Positions 35,207-43,324 of a stretch of 64,000 nucleotides of DNA are shown one piece after another. Position numbers and translations under genes: made by a program. Origin of the DNA: RYN-230 sp963793825. GTDB lineage: Bacteria > Actinomycetota > Actinomycetes > Streptosporangiales > Streptosporangiaceae. Positions within the stretch are counted from its first letter, which is position 1. The number at the start of each line of letters is the position of its first letter. Location of the stretch: the NCBI GenBank assembly GCA_963793825.1, contig CAWCBE010000002.1, forward strand, positions 372,001 through 436,000, read 5' to 3'. The notes beneath the pieces were generated by a model that searched no databases, had not been told where the DNA came from, and saw only the letters and a program-made list of their open reading frames with translations.

Positions 35207-37048
35207 GTGGCCAGTCGTGACGAAGGATCGCGCACCGCGCGGCACGACGACCAGGTTCAGGGCCTCACCACACAGATCTCCTTCCTCGAGGAGGAGGTGG
35301 CGGTGCTGCGGCGCAGGCTGGCCGACGCGCCCCGGCACGTCCGCCTGCTCGAGGAGCGGCTGCGTGAGACGGAGGCCAGCCTGGCCGCCGTGACCGGCCA
35401 GAACGAGCGGCTGGCCGACACGCTCCGCGAAGCGCGCGACCAGATCGTGGCGCTCAAGGAGGAAGTCGACCGGCTGGCCCAGCCGCCGTCCGGCTTCGGC
35501 GTGTTCCTGTCGGCCGCCGAGGACGGCACCGCCGACGTGTTCACCGGCGGGCGGAAGATGCGGGTCAGCGTCAGCCCCGCGGTCGAGCTGGACACGCTCC
35601 GGCCCGGCCAGGAGGTCGTGCTCAACGAGGCGCTCAACGTGGTGATCGCCCAGGGGTACGAGACGGTGGGCGAGGTCGTCATGCTCAAGGAGCTCCTCGA
35701 GGGCGGCGACCGGGCCCTGGTGATCTCGCATGCCGATGAGGAGCGGGTGGTCCGGCTGGCCGAGCCACTGCTCGACTCGGTGCTGCGCGCGGGCGACTCG
35801 CTGCTGCTGGAGCCGCGGTCCGGCTACGTCTACGAGCGCATCCCCAAGGCCGAGGTCGAGGAGCTCATCCTCGAGGAAGTGCCGGACATCACCTACTCCG
35901 ACATCGGCGGCCTGAGCCCGCAGATCGTCCAGATCCGGGATGCGGTGGAACTGCCCTACCTGCACGCGGACCTGTTCCGGGAGCACCAGCTGCGGCCGCC
36001 CAAGGGCGTGCTGCTGTACGGGCCGCCCGGCTGCGGCAAGACGCTGATCGCCAAGGCGGTGGCCAACTCGCTGGCCAAGCAGGTGGCGGCCAGGACCGCG
36101 GCGCACCGGGCCGAGCGCGGCGAGGCCGAGGCGGAGGCGCCTAGCGCAGCCAAGCAAGGCGCGGCCAAGGACGGCGCGGCCAAGGAAGGCAAGAGCTTCT
36201 TCCTCAACATCAAGGGCCCGGAGCTGCTGAACAAGTACGTCGGCGAGACCGAGCGGCACATCCGGCTCGTCTTCCAGCGGGCCAGGGAGAAGGCCAGCGA
36301 GGGCATGCCGGTGATCGTGTTCTTCGACGAGATGGACTCGATCTTCCGCACCCGTGGCTCCGGCGTGTCCAGCGACGTGGAGAACACGATCGTGCCCCAG
36401 CTGCTGTCCGAGATCGACGGTGTGGAGGGGCTGGAGAACGTCATCGTGATCGGCGCCTCCAACCGGGAGGACATGATCGACCCGGCCATCCTGCGGCCGG
36501 GCCGGCTGGACGTCAAGATCAAGATCGAGCGCCCGGACGCGGAAGCGGCCAAGGACATCTTCTCCAAGTACGTGCTGACCGAGCTGCCGCTGCACCCCGA
36601 TGACCTGACCGAGCACGGCGGGTCCCGGGCGGCGACGGTGGACGCGATGATCCAGCGCGTCGTCGAGCGGATGTACAGCGAGACCGAGGAGAACCGGTTC
36701 CTGGAGGTCACCTACGCCAACGGGGACAAGGAAGTCCTGTACTTCAAGGACTTCAACTCCGGGGCGATGATCGAGAACATCGTGGCCCGCGCGAAGAAGA
36801 TGGCGATCAAGGAGTTCCTGGACACCGGGCAGAAGGGCATGCGCATCGCCCATCTGCTGACCGCCTGCGTGGACGAGTTCAGCGAGAACGAGGACCTGCC
36901 GAACACCACCAACCCGGACGACTGGGCCCGCATCTCCGGCAAGAAGGGCGAGCGGATCGTGTACATCAGGACCCTGGTCTCCGGCAAGCAGGGCACCGAG
37001 GCCGGCCGTTCCATCGACACGGTCGCCAACACCGGGCAGTACCTCTAG
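35207..37048 (+). CDS. mpa: Proteasomal AAA ATPase (Mpa/ARC)
   Basis: This 613-residue hexameric unfoldase recognises Pup and feeds pupylated proteins into the 20S proteasome. The N-terminal coiled coil (about 18-95) binds Pup. Two OB folds follow (about 98-245), then an AAA domain with Walker A GPPGCGKT (about 271-278), Walker B VFFDEMDSI (about 372) and SRH ASNREDMIDPAILRPGR. The C-terminus ends in QYL, with the penultimate Tyr that opens the proteasome gate. An Ala/Lys/Gly insert of three AAK(Q/D/E)G repeats (DNA 36146-36190) extends the loop after Walker A compared with the M. tuberculosis protein. GTG start. Confidence 0.97.
   Translation: MASRDEGSRTARHDDQVQGLTTQISFLEEEVAVLRRRLADAPRHVRLLEERLRETEASLAAVTGQNERLADTLREARDQIVALKEEVDRLAQPPSGFGVFLSAAEDGTADVFTGGRKMRVSVSPAVELDTLRPGQEVVLNEALNVVIAQGYETVGEVVMLKELLEGGDRALVISHADEERVVRLAEPLLDSVLRAGDSLLLEPRSGYVYERIPKAEVEELILEEVPDITYSDIGGLSPQIVQIRDAVELPYLHADLFREHQLRPPKGVLLYGPPGCGKTLIAKAVANSLAKQVAARTAAHRAERGEAEAEAPSAAKQGAAKDGAAKEGKSFFLNIKGPELLNKYVGETERHIRLVFQRAREKASEGMPVIVFFDEMDSIFRTRGSGVSSDVENTIVPQLLSEIDGVEGLENVIVIGASNREDMIDPAILRPGRLDVKIKIERPDAEAAKDIFSKYVLTELPLHPDDLTEHGGSRAATVDAMIQRVVERMYSETEENRFLEVTYANGDKEVLYFKDFNSGAMIENIVARAKKMAIKEFLDTGQKGMRIAHLLTACVDEFSENEDLPNTTNPDDWARISGKKGERIVYIRTLVSGKQGTEAGRSIDTVANTGQYL
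36146..36190 (+). repeat. 15-bp x 3 in-frame minisatellite in mpa
   Basis: Three consecutive 15-bp units encode AAKQG, AAKDG and AAKEG inside the AAA domain loop between Walker A and the FFLNIKGPELL segment. Confidence 0.75.
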
Positions 37049-37108
37049 GCGTGTCGGGGGGAGTCGTGTCGGCCGGAGTGGCCTGCCCGAGTGCCTGCCG
37101 GGCGGCAC

Positions 37109-37114
37109 TAGGCT
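37109..37114 (+). promoter_or_regulatory. -10 box (TAGGCT) of leaderless dop transcript
   Basis: TAGGCT is followed by 7 nt and the dop ATG. Dop can therefore be transcribed independently of mpa, which ends 73 bp upstream of the start. Confidence 0.5.
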
Positions 37115-37121
37115 CAAGCTC

Positions 37122-38639
37122 ATGAGCGTGCGCCGCGTGATGGGAACGGAAACCGAGTACGGCATCTCGGTGCCCGGCCAGCCGGGGGCGAATGCGATGG
37201 TCACCTCGTCCCAGGTGGTCAACGCCTACCAGGCGGCGACGTCGGCGCGGACCCGGCGGGCGCGGTGGGATTTCGAGGAAGAGAACCCGCTGCGCGACGC
37301 CCGCGGCTTCGACCTGGCCCGGGAGACCGCGGACTCCACCCAGCTGACCGACGAGGACCTGGGCCTGGCTAACGTCATCCTGACCAACGGGGCGCGGCTG
37401 TACGTGGACCACGCGCACCCGGAGTACTCCGCTCCCGAGTGCACCAACCCGCTGTCCGCGGTCATCTGGGACAAGGCGGGGGAGCGGGTGATGGCGGAGG
37501 CCGCGGCCAAGGCGGCCACGGTGCCGGGTACCGCCCCCATCCAGCTGTACAAGAACAACACCGATAACAAGGGCGCCTCCTACGGCTGCCACGAGAACTA
37601 CCTGATGCGCCGGGCCACGCCGTTCGCGGACATCGTCCGGCACCTCACCCCGTTCTTCGTGTCCCGGCAGGTGGTCTGCGGCGCGGGCCGGGTCGGGCTG
37701 GGCGCGGACGGCCGGGACGACGGCTTCCAGATCAGCCAGCGGGCCGACTTCTTCGAGGTCGAGGTGGGGCTGGAGACGACGCTCAAGCGGCCCATCATCA
37801 ACACCCGGGACGAGCCGCATGCCGACCCGGAGAAGTACCGCCGGCTGCACGTGATCATCGGCGACGCCAACATGAGCGAGATCAGCACGTACCTCAAGCT
37901 CGGCACCACCGCCCTGGTGCTGGCGATGATCGAGGACAAGTTCCTCGGCGGTGACCTGTCCGTCGAGTCACCCGTGGCCGAGCTGCGGGCCATCTCGCAT
38001 GACCCGTCCTGCCGTCATCAGCTCACGCTGCGGGACGGCCGCAAGATGACCGGCGTCCAGCTGCAGCTGGAGTACCTGGAACTGGCCCGGAAGTACACCG
38101 AGGACAAGTTCGGCTCGGACGTGGACGACATGACCGCCGACGTCCTGGACCGCTGGGAGTCGGTGCTGGCCCGGCTGGCCGAGGACCCCATGCAGCTGTC
38201 CCGGGAACTGGACTGGGTGACCAAGCTGGAACTGCTGGAGGGCTACCGCACCCGGGACGGGCTGGCCTGGGGCCATCCCCGGCTGCAACTGGTGGACCTG
38301 CAGTACTCCGACGTCCGCCCGGACCGGGGCCTGTACAACCGGCTGTCGGCGCGGGGCCGGATCACCCGGCTGGTCACCGAGGAGCAGGTGGCCGACGCCG
38401 TCGAGTCGCCGCCGGAGGACACCCGGGCCTACTTCCGGGGCCGCTGCCTGCAGCAGTACCCCGAGTCGGTCGCCGCCGCCTCCTGGGATTCCGTCATTTT
38501 CGACATCCCGGGCCGTGAATCGCTGCAGCGGGTACCCACCCTAGAGCCGCTGCGGGGCACGAAAGCGCACGTCGGCAGCCTGCTCGCCCGGTGCAGGACG
38601 GCGGCCGAACTGGTCGCCGCGCTCACCGGGCAGGACTGA
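37122..38639 (+). CDS. dop: Pup deamidase/depupylase
   Basis: This 505-residue enzyme has the glutamine-synthetase-like fold shared with PafA. It converts the C-terminal Gln of Pup to Glu and also removes Pup from substrates. The N-terminus MGTETEYGISVPG contains the conserved metal-binding Glu. The region after it (about 38-80) holds the Dop-specific loop absent from PafA. Shared motifs are HPEYSAPECTNPLSAVIWDKAGE, LYKNNTDNKGASYGCHENYL and RPIINTRDEPHADPEKYRRLHVIIGDANMSE. Length matches the family (about 500). It is followed 131 bp later by pup. Confidence 0.97.
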   Translation: MSVRRVMGTETEYGISVPGQPGANAMVTSSQVVNAYQAATSARTRRARWDFEEENPLRDARGFDLARETADSTQLTDEDLGLANVILTNGARLYVDHAHPEYSAPECTNPLSAVIWDKAGERVMAEAAAKAATVPGTAPIQLYKNNTDNKGASYGCHENYLMRRATPFADIVRHLTPFFVSRQVVCGAGRVGLGADGRDDGFQISQRADFFEVEVGLETTLKRPIINTRDEPHADPEKYRRLHVIIGDANMSEISTYLKLGTTALVLAMIEDKFLGGDLSVESPVAELRAISHDPSCRHQLTLRDGRKMTGVQLQLEYLELARKYTEDKFGSDVDDMTADVLDRWESVLARLAEDPMQLSRELDWVTKLELLEGYRTRDGLAWGHPRLQLVDLQYSDVRPDRGLYNRLSARGRITRLVTEEQVADAVESPPEDTRAYFRGRCLQQYPESVAAASWDSVIFDIPGRESLQRVPTLEPLRGTKAHVGSLLARCRTAAELVAALTGQD

Positions 38640-38770
38640 GGCCGGCTGCCCGCTGCCCGGCCGCCTGCCCGCGGGCAGATGCCGATGCCCGATTCCAGGG
38701 TTGGACAGGCCATGCGCAGGCGAGGATACGGTTAAGCCGAGGACGACCCTGCAAGACGGAGGTTTCGGGC

Positions 38771-38980
38771 ATGGCGACAAAGGACACCGGTGGCCAGCGG
38801 CAGGCTCCGAAGCGCAACGAGGAGACCGAGGAGGAAGCTCCCCAGTCCACGGCGGACGTCAAGGAGCGCCAGGAAAAGCTGGCTGACGACGTGGACGCGA
38901 TCCTCGACGAGATCGACGAGGTTCTCGAGGAAAACGCAGAGGAGTTCGTCCGCTCCTACGTGCAGAAGGGCGGCCAGTGA
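38771..38980 (+). CDS. pup: Prokaryotic ubiquitin-like protein Pup
   Basis: This 69-residue, acidic, largely disordered protein tag ends in GGQ, the form that Dop must deamidate to GGE before ligation by PafA. The central helix with KLADDVDAILDEIDEVLEENAEEFVRSYVQKGGQ is the Mpa-binding region. The ATG has a GGAGG site 8 nt upstream, and TACGGT about 45 nt before it may be a -10. It lies between dop and prcB, the usual order. Confidence 0.97.
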   Translation: MATKDTGGQRQAPKRNEETEEEAPQSTADVKERQEKLADDVDAILDEIDEVLEENAEEFVRSYVQKGGQ

Positions 38981-39108
38981 CGGCCGTTCCCGGCGCCCGC
39001 CCGCGCGGCCCGCGGCTGCGCGGCAGGGCCGGCCGCCCGGCTGCCGGGTTCGCCGTGGGCTGACACCAGGCGGCCCGCACCGGCTGCACAGGCGGCGCGG
39101 GACGGCAG

Positions 39109-39114
39109 TAAGGT
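39109..39114 (+). promoter_or_regulatory. -10 box (TAAGGT) for prcBA
   Basis: TAAGGT in the 169-bp gap between pup and prcB would give a leader of about 29 nt carrying a GGGAGGA ribosome-binding site. This suggests separate expression of the core subunits. Confidence 0.4.
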
Positions 39115-39149
39115 CAGCAGGGACGGCGGGCTAACCGGGAGGACGCGGC

Positions 39150-40049
39150 GTGGCTGGGAGTTTCTTCGGCGGGAATTTCACCTCGATGTGCCTGAACGCG
39201 GGCACGTCGTCCTTCGCTGACCTGGTGGCCTCCTGCGCGCCGGACCTGCTGCCCGGGGCCGGCACGGCCGCTACGGCGCGGCTGGGCGCCGCCGGGCCGG
39301 ATGGGGCCGGGCGGGCGGCAGGCGGAGCGGCCGGCGCGCTGCCGCACGGCACCACGATCGTGGCCGCGCGTTTCGCCGGCGGGGTGGTGATGGCAGGTGA
39401 TCGCCGGGCCACCGCGGGCAACATGATCGCCCAGCGGGACATCGAGAAGGTTTTCCGCAGCGACGACTTCTCGTGCGTGGGCATCGCCGGCATGGCCGGC
39501 ATCGGGCTGGAGCTGGTCCGGCTGTTCCAGCTGGAACTGGAGCATTACGAGAAGCTGGAGGGGCGCACGCTGTCCCTGGAGGGCAAGGCGAACCGGCTGT
39601 CCGCCTTCGTCCGGGGCAACCTGAGCGCCGCCATGCAGGGGCTGATGGTGGTCCCGATGTTCGCCGGCTACGACGAGGACGCCGGCCAGGGCCGGATCTT
39701 CAGCTATGACGCCACCGGCGGCCGGTACGAGGAACGCCCGTACCACGCCATCGGGTCGGGGTCGGTCTTCGCCCGCGGCGCGTTGAAGAAGCTCTACACC
39801 GAGGACCTCTCGGCCCGGGACGCGGTGCTGGTCTGCATGCACGCGCTGTACGACGCCGCTGACGACGACTCGGCCACCGGCGGGCCGGACCTGGCCCGGA
39901 AGATCTACCCAGTGATCGCCGAGGTCACCGCGGACGGGTTCCGGCGGCTGCCCGACAGCGAGGCCGGCGAGGTCGCCACGGAGGTCGTCAGCGAGCGGAT
40001 GGTCTCTCCCGGCGGCCCGGTGGCACCGCTGCGGCCACCCGCCGGGTAG
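39150..40049 (+). CDS. prcB: 20S proteasome beta subunit
   Basis: This 299-residue precursor of the catalytic subunit is processed between Gly67 and Thr68 (LPHG-TTIVAARF), freeing the nucleophilic Thr. Conserved residues include the Asp and Lys equivalents in MAGDRRATAG and FRSDD and the GMAGIG loop. The propeptide of 67 residues is Gly/Ala-rich in its second half and somewhat longer than that of M. tuberculosis. GTG start after a GGGAGGA site. It is followed 55 bp later by prcA. Confidence 0.97.
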   Translation: MAGSFFGGNFTSMCLNAGTSSFADLVASCAPDLLPGAGTAATARLGAAGPDGAGRAAGGAAGALPHGTTIVAARFAGGVVMAGDRRATAGNMIAQRDIEKVFRSDDFSCVGIAGMAGIGLELVRLFQLELEHYEKLEGRTLSLEGKANRLSAFVRGNLSAAMQGLMVVPMFAGYDEDAGQGRIFSYDATGGRYEERPYHAIGSGSVFARGALKKLYTEDLSARDAVLVCMHALYDAADDDSATGGPDLARKIYPVIAEVTADGFRRLPDSEAGEVATEVVSERMVSPGGPVAPLRPPAG

Positions 40050-40104
40050 CGCCGGCCCCCGCCCGCAGCCCGACCAGCCATGACATGAGTAGGGGTACCG
40101 CCCG

Positions 40105-40896
40105 GTGAGTATGCCGTTCTACGTCTCGCCTGAACAGCAGATGAAAGACAAGGCGGACTACGCGCGGAAGGGCATCGCGCGCGGCCGCAGCGGGGTCGTG
40201 ATCCAGTACGACGCCGGGATCCTGTTCGTGGCGCCGAACCCGTCCAGCGCGCTGCACAAGATCAGCGAGATCTACGACCGGATCGCGTTCGCCGCGGTCG
40301 GCCGGTACAACGAGTTCGAGAACCTGCGCAAGGCGGGCGTGCGGTACGCGGACATGACCGGCTACCAGTATGACCGCAGCGACGTTACCGCGCGCGGCCT
40401 GGCCAACTGGTATGCGCAGATCCTCGGGCAGTTCTTCACCGAGAGCAACAAGCCGTTCGAGGTGGAGCTGGTGGTGGCCGAGGTGGGCGACGTGCCCGCG
40501 GCGGACCAGATCTACCGGATCACGTTCGACGGCTCGGTGGCCGAGGAGCACGGCTTCGTGGCCATGGGCGGCCAGGCCGACCAGGTCGCCGCCGTGCTCA
40601 AGGACCATTACGCCGATGGCCTGCCGCTGGTGCGGGCGCTCGGCACCGCTATCGCGGGCCTGGCCGGCCAGGGCAACGGGGACGGCACCGACCTCAATGC
40701 CGGGCAGCTGGAGGTGGGCATCCTGGACCGCGGCCGGGTGCACCGGACGTTCCGGCGGCTGACCGGTGCCCGGCTCGAGGCCCTGCTGGCCGAGGCCAGG
40801 ACCGCCCCGGCCACGACCGCCCCGGCGAGCCCGCCCAAGGACGCGCCCGCCCCCGGTGAGTCGGCCAGCCCCGACGACGGCGCGTCCGCGCCCTAG
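40105..40896 (+). CDS. prcA: 20S proteasome alpha subunit
   Basis: This 263-residue structural subunit forms the outer rings and the gate. The N-terminal MPFYVSPEQQMKDKADYARKGIARGRS is the gating octapeptide plus H0 helix that docks Mpa's C-terminus. FVAPNPSSALHKISEIYDRIAFAAVG follows. The C-terminal tail is Ala/Pro-rich. GTG 40105 or ATG 40111 can be the start; both leave the gate region intact. Its TAG stop shares a CTAG palindrome with the stop of the convergent regulator gene. Confidence 0.96.
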   Translation: MSMPFYVSPEQQMKDKADYARKGIARGRSGVVIQYDAGILFVAPNPSSALHKISEIYDRIAFAAVGRYNEFENLRKAGVRYADMTGYQYDRSDVTARGLANWYAQILGQFFTESNKPFEVELVVAEVGDVPAADQIYRITFDGSVAEEHGFVAMGGQADQVAAVLKDHYADGLPLVRALGTAIAGLAGQGNGDGTDLNAGQLEVGILDRGRVHRTFRRLTGARLEALLAEARTAPATTAPASPPKDAPAPGESASPDDGASAP

Positions 40897-41582
40897 GCCC
40901 GGCCGGGCTGGGCGTGCACCACCGCCCACACCGCCCGGACCTCCCGGGCCGTGGTGTTGCCGTACTCGTGCGGGACCGCGGAGTCGAACGCGATCGAGTC
41001 GCCCGGGCCCAGCTGGTAGCTCTCGAATCCCACCCGGGCCTGCAGCGTCCCGGTCATGACCAGCCCGTACTCGTAGCCGTCGTGGCGCAGCGCGCGGCGG
41101 CCGTCGGTGGACGTTCCCTGCGGCTCGTAGACGACCTCCAGGAAGTCCACCCGGTCGTCGGCGCCCGGGGTGAGCCGCTCCCAGCGCACCCCGCTGGCCA
41201 GGTCGATGGTCCGGCGGGTGCCGGCCCGCTGCACGATCCCGTGCCCGGGCGGCAGCATCCCGGCCCCCCCGGTGCCCCCGCCGGGCACGTCGGCCGGGGA
41301 CGGGACCGGCCGGGCCAGGCCGTCGCCGTGCGCGGTGCTGGCCGGCCCGGCCGGCTCGCGGCCCACGCCGAACAGGAAATCCAGCGACGTCCGCAGCTCG
41401 GTGGCCAGGGCGTACAGCATGCCCACGGACGGGGCGGAGACGCCCCGCTCGATCTGGGACACCAGGCTGGGCGAGCAGCTGATCCGGCGGGCCAGCTCGC
41501 GGGCGGACAGGCCGCGCTGCTCACGGACCTGGCGCAGCCGCGGGCCCAGTTCCGCTCCGGGATCGAACGCCGTGCCGGTCAT
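40893..41582 (-). CDS. XRE-family regulator with cupin domain (PuuR-like)
   Basis: This 229-residue protein has an N-terminal helix-turn-helix (LRQVREQRGLSARELARRISCSPSLVSQIERG, about 14-45). A C-terminal cupin domain (about 150-225) includes GYEYGLVMTGTLQARVG and GPGDSIAFDSAVPHEYGN. The architecture is that of PuuR and related regulators that sense small metabolites and often control adjacent dehydrogenases. It is divergent from an aldehyde dehydrogenase, which it probably regulates. The ATG at 41582 was chosen because it lies just before the conserved domain. Confidence 0.9.
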   Translation of the reverse strand: MTGTAFDPGAELGPRLRQVREQRGLSARELARRISCSPSLVSQIERGVSAPSVGMLYALATELRTSLDFLFGVGREPAGPASTAHGDGLARPVPSPADVPGGGTGGAGMLPPGHGIVQRAGTRRTIDLASGVRWERLTPGADDRVDFLEVVYEPQGTSTDGRRALRHDGYEYGLVMTGTLQARVGFESYQLGPGDSIAFDSAVPHEYGNTTAREVRAVWAVVHAQPGRA

Positions 41583-41606
41583 CGCCTGCCTGTCCTCACC
41601 GCCCCC

Positions 41607-41635
41607 TTGACAGCCACACTGTACATACGTTGAAT
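41607..41635 (+). promoter_or_regulatory. Promoter TTGACA-17-TTGAAT upstream of aldehyde dehydrogenase
   Basis: The -35 (41607-41612) is a perfect consensus, with a -10-like TTGAAT at 41630-41635. An inverted repeat AATCGT (41633-41638) / ACGATT (41654-41659) covers the expected start site and is a candidate operator for the divergent XRE-cupin regulator. The predicted leader is about 145 nt. Confidence 0.5.
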
Positions 41636-41785
41636 CGTGCTGCACGTCTGCTAACGATTGCAGGAGCCCGGCCTCGGCATCCGGCCCGCCGCCGGGCGGG
41701 GTATCCGCTGTAGTGTCGTGGATGTGCGCCTGGCTCCGTCGGTAGCGCGGATCACCGGGACGGTACGCAACACCCTGGAGGATGA

Positions 41786-43249
41786 GTGAGCACGACGGAC
41801 CTGGCCGCCACCGTGGGCATCGAGGTGCCCACCGGGCTGTTCATCGGCGGTGAGTGGACCAAGGGCGGAGCCGGGGTGATCGGGGTCACCGACCCGGCCA
41901 CCGAGGAGACCATCGCCGAGGTGGCCGACGGCACCGCCGAGGACGCGCTGGACGCGGTGGCCGCGGCGGACGCGGCCGCGGCGGGCTGGGCGGCCACGGC
42001 GCCGCGGGAGCGGGCCGAGTGCCTGCGCCGCGCCTGGGCCCTGATGATGGAGCGCGCCGAGCCGCTGGCCCGGCTGATGACGCTGGAGAACGGCAAGGCA
42101 CTGCCGGACGCGCGCGGCGAGCTGGCCTACGCCGCCGAGTTCTTCCGCTGGTACGCGGAGGAGGCGGTCCGGCTGGACGGCTCGGTGCTGACCGCCCCGT
42201 CCGGGGCCAACCGGATCCTCGTGGTGCGCCAGCCGGTCGGCGTCAGCGTGCTCATCACCCCGTGGAACTTCCCGGCCGCGATGGCCACCCGCAAGATCGG
42301 CCCGGCGCTGGCGGCCGGCTGCACCGTGGTGCTCAAGCCGGCCAAGGAGACCCCGCTGACCGCGCTCGCGGTGGCGGACATCCTGCGCGAGGCCGGCCTG
42401 CCGGACGGCGTGGTCAACGTGGTCACCACCTCGTCGGCGAGCCGGTTCAGCCAGGCCGTGCTGACCGACCCGCGGGTGCGCAAGCTGTCCTTCACCGGGT
42501 CCACCGAGGTCGGCCGGGTGCTGCTGAAGGCGGCCGCGGACAACGTGATCAACTGCTCGATGGAACTGGGCGGCAACGCGCCCTTCGTGATCTTCGAGGA
42601 CGCGGACATCAAGGCCGCGCTGGACGGCGCGTTCCTGGCCAAGATGCGCAACGGCGGCGAGGCGTGCACCGCCGCCAACCGGTTCTACGTGCACGAGGCG
42701 GTGGCGGACGAGTTCACTGCGGCGTTCGCGGCCCGGCTGGGCGCGCTCAAGGTCGGGCCGGGCCTGGAGCCGGGGACCGAACTGGGCCCGCTGGTCAACG
42801 AGGACACCCGGTCCAAGGTGGCCAGCCTGGTCGCCGACGCCGCCGCGGCCGGCGGCCGGGTGCTGACCGGCGGCGCCGTGCCGGACCGCCGCGGCTTCTT
42901 CTACGCCCCGACCGTGCTGGACAACGTGACCCCGGGCTCGGGCATCCTGAACGAGGAGATCTTCGGCCCGGTGGCGCCGATCGTCCGGTTCAGCGACGAG
43001 GCACAGGCCATCGCCTGGGCCAACGACACCGAGTACGGCCTGGTTTCCTACGTCTACACCCGGGACCTGCGCCGGTCGCTGCGGGTGGCCGAGGCGCTGG
43101 AGTCCGGCATGGTCGGCATCAACCGGGGCGTAGTGTCCGACCCGGCCGCGCCGTTCGGCGGGGTCAAGCAGTCGGGGCTGGGCCGGGAAGGCGGGCACGA
43201 CGGGCTGCTGGAGTTCACCGAAACCAAGTACATCGCCGTCGATTGGTAA
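41786..43249 (+). CDS. NAD(P)-dependent aldehyde dehydrogenase (succinate-semialdehyde type)
   Basis: This 487-residue aldehyde dehydrogenase superfamily member has SVLITPWNFPAAMATRKIGPALAAGC, the cofactor loop FTGSTEVGRVLL, the general base Glu260 in ELGGNAPF and the nucleophile Cys294 in GEACTAANRF. FGGVKQSGLGREGG lies near the C-terminus. These patterns and the length match GabD/SSADH enzymes, which oxidise succinate semialdehyde from GABA or polyamine breakdown. The neighbouring PuuR-like regulator supports that reading, but the substrate is inferred. GTG start with GGAGGATGA upstream. It lies inside the proteasome locus between prcA and pafA. Confidence 0.92.
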   Translation: MSTTDLAATVGIEVPTGLFIGGEWTKGGAGVIGVTDPATEETIAEVADGTAEDALDAVAAADAAAAGWAATAPRERAECLRRAWALMMERAEPLARLMTLENGKALPDARGELAYAAEFFRWYAEEAVRLDGSVLTAPSGANRILVVRQPVGVSVLITPWNFPAAMATRKIGPALAAGCTVVLKPAKETPLTALAVADILREAGLPDGVVNVVTTSSASRFSQAVLTDPRVRKLSFTGSTEVGRVLLKAAADNVINCSMELGGNAPFVIFEDADIKAALDGAFLAKMRNGGEACTAANRFYVHEAVADEFTAAFAARLGALKVGPGLEPGTELGPLVNEDTRSKVASLVADAAAAGGRVLTGGAVPDRRGFFYAPTVLDNVTPGSGILNEEIFGPVAPIVRFSDEAQAIAWANDTEYGLVSYVYTRDLRRSLRVAEALESGMVGINRGVVSDPAAPFGGVKQSGLGREGGHDGLLEFTETKYIAVDW

Positions 43250-43324
43250 GCCCGGCCGACACGCGCGCAGCCACCCCTCCTGGTGCCCGCCCGGCCCGCC
43301 GTGACGTAGGGTCTGGTGAGCGAC

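Noticed and set aside
35144..37222. Long antisense frame opposite mpa
   Set aside because: Same codon-shadow composition, and the mpa protein is clearly identified.
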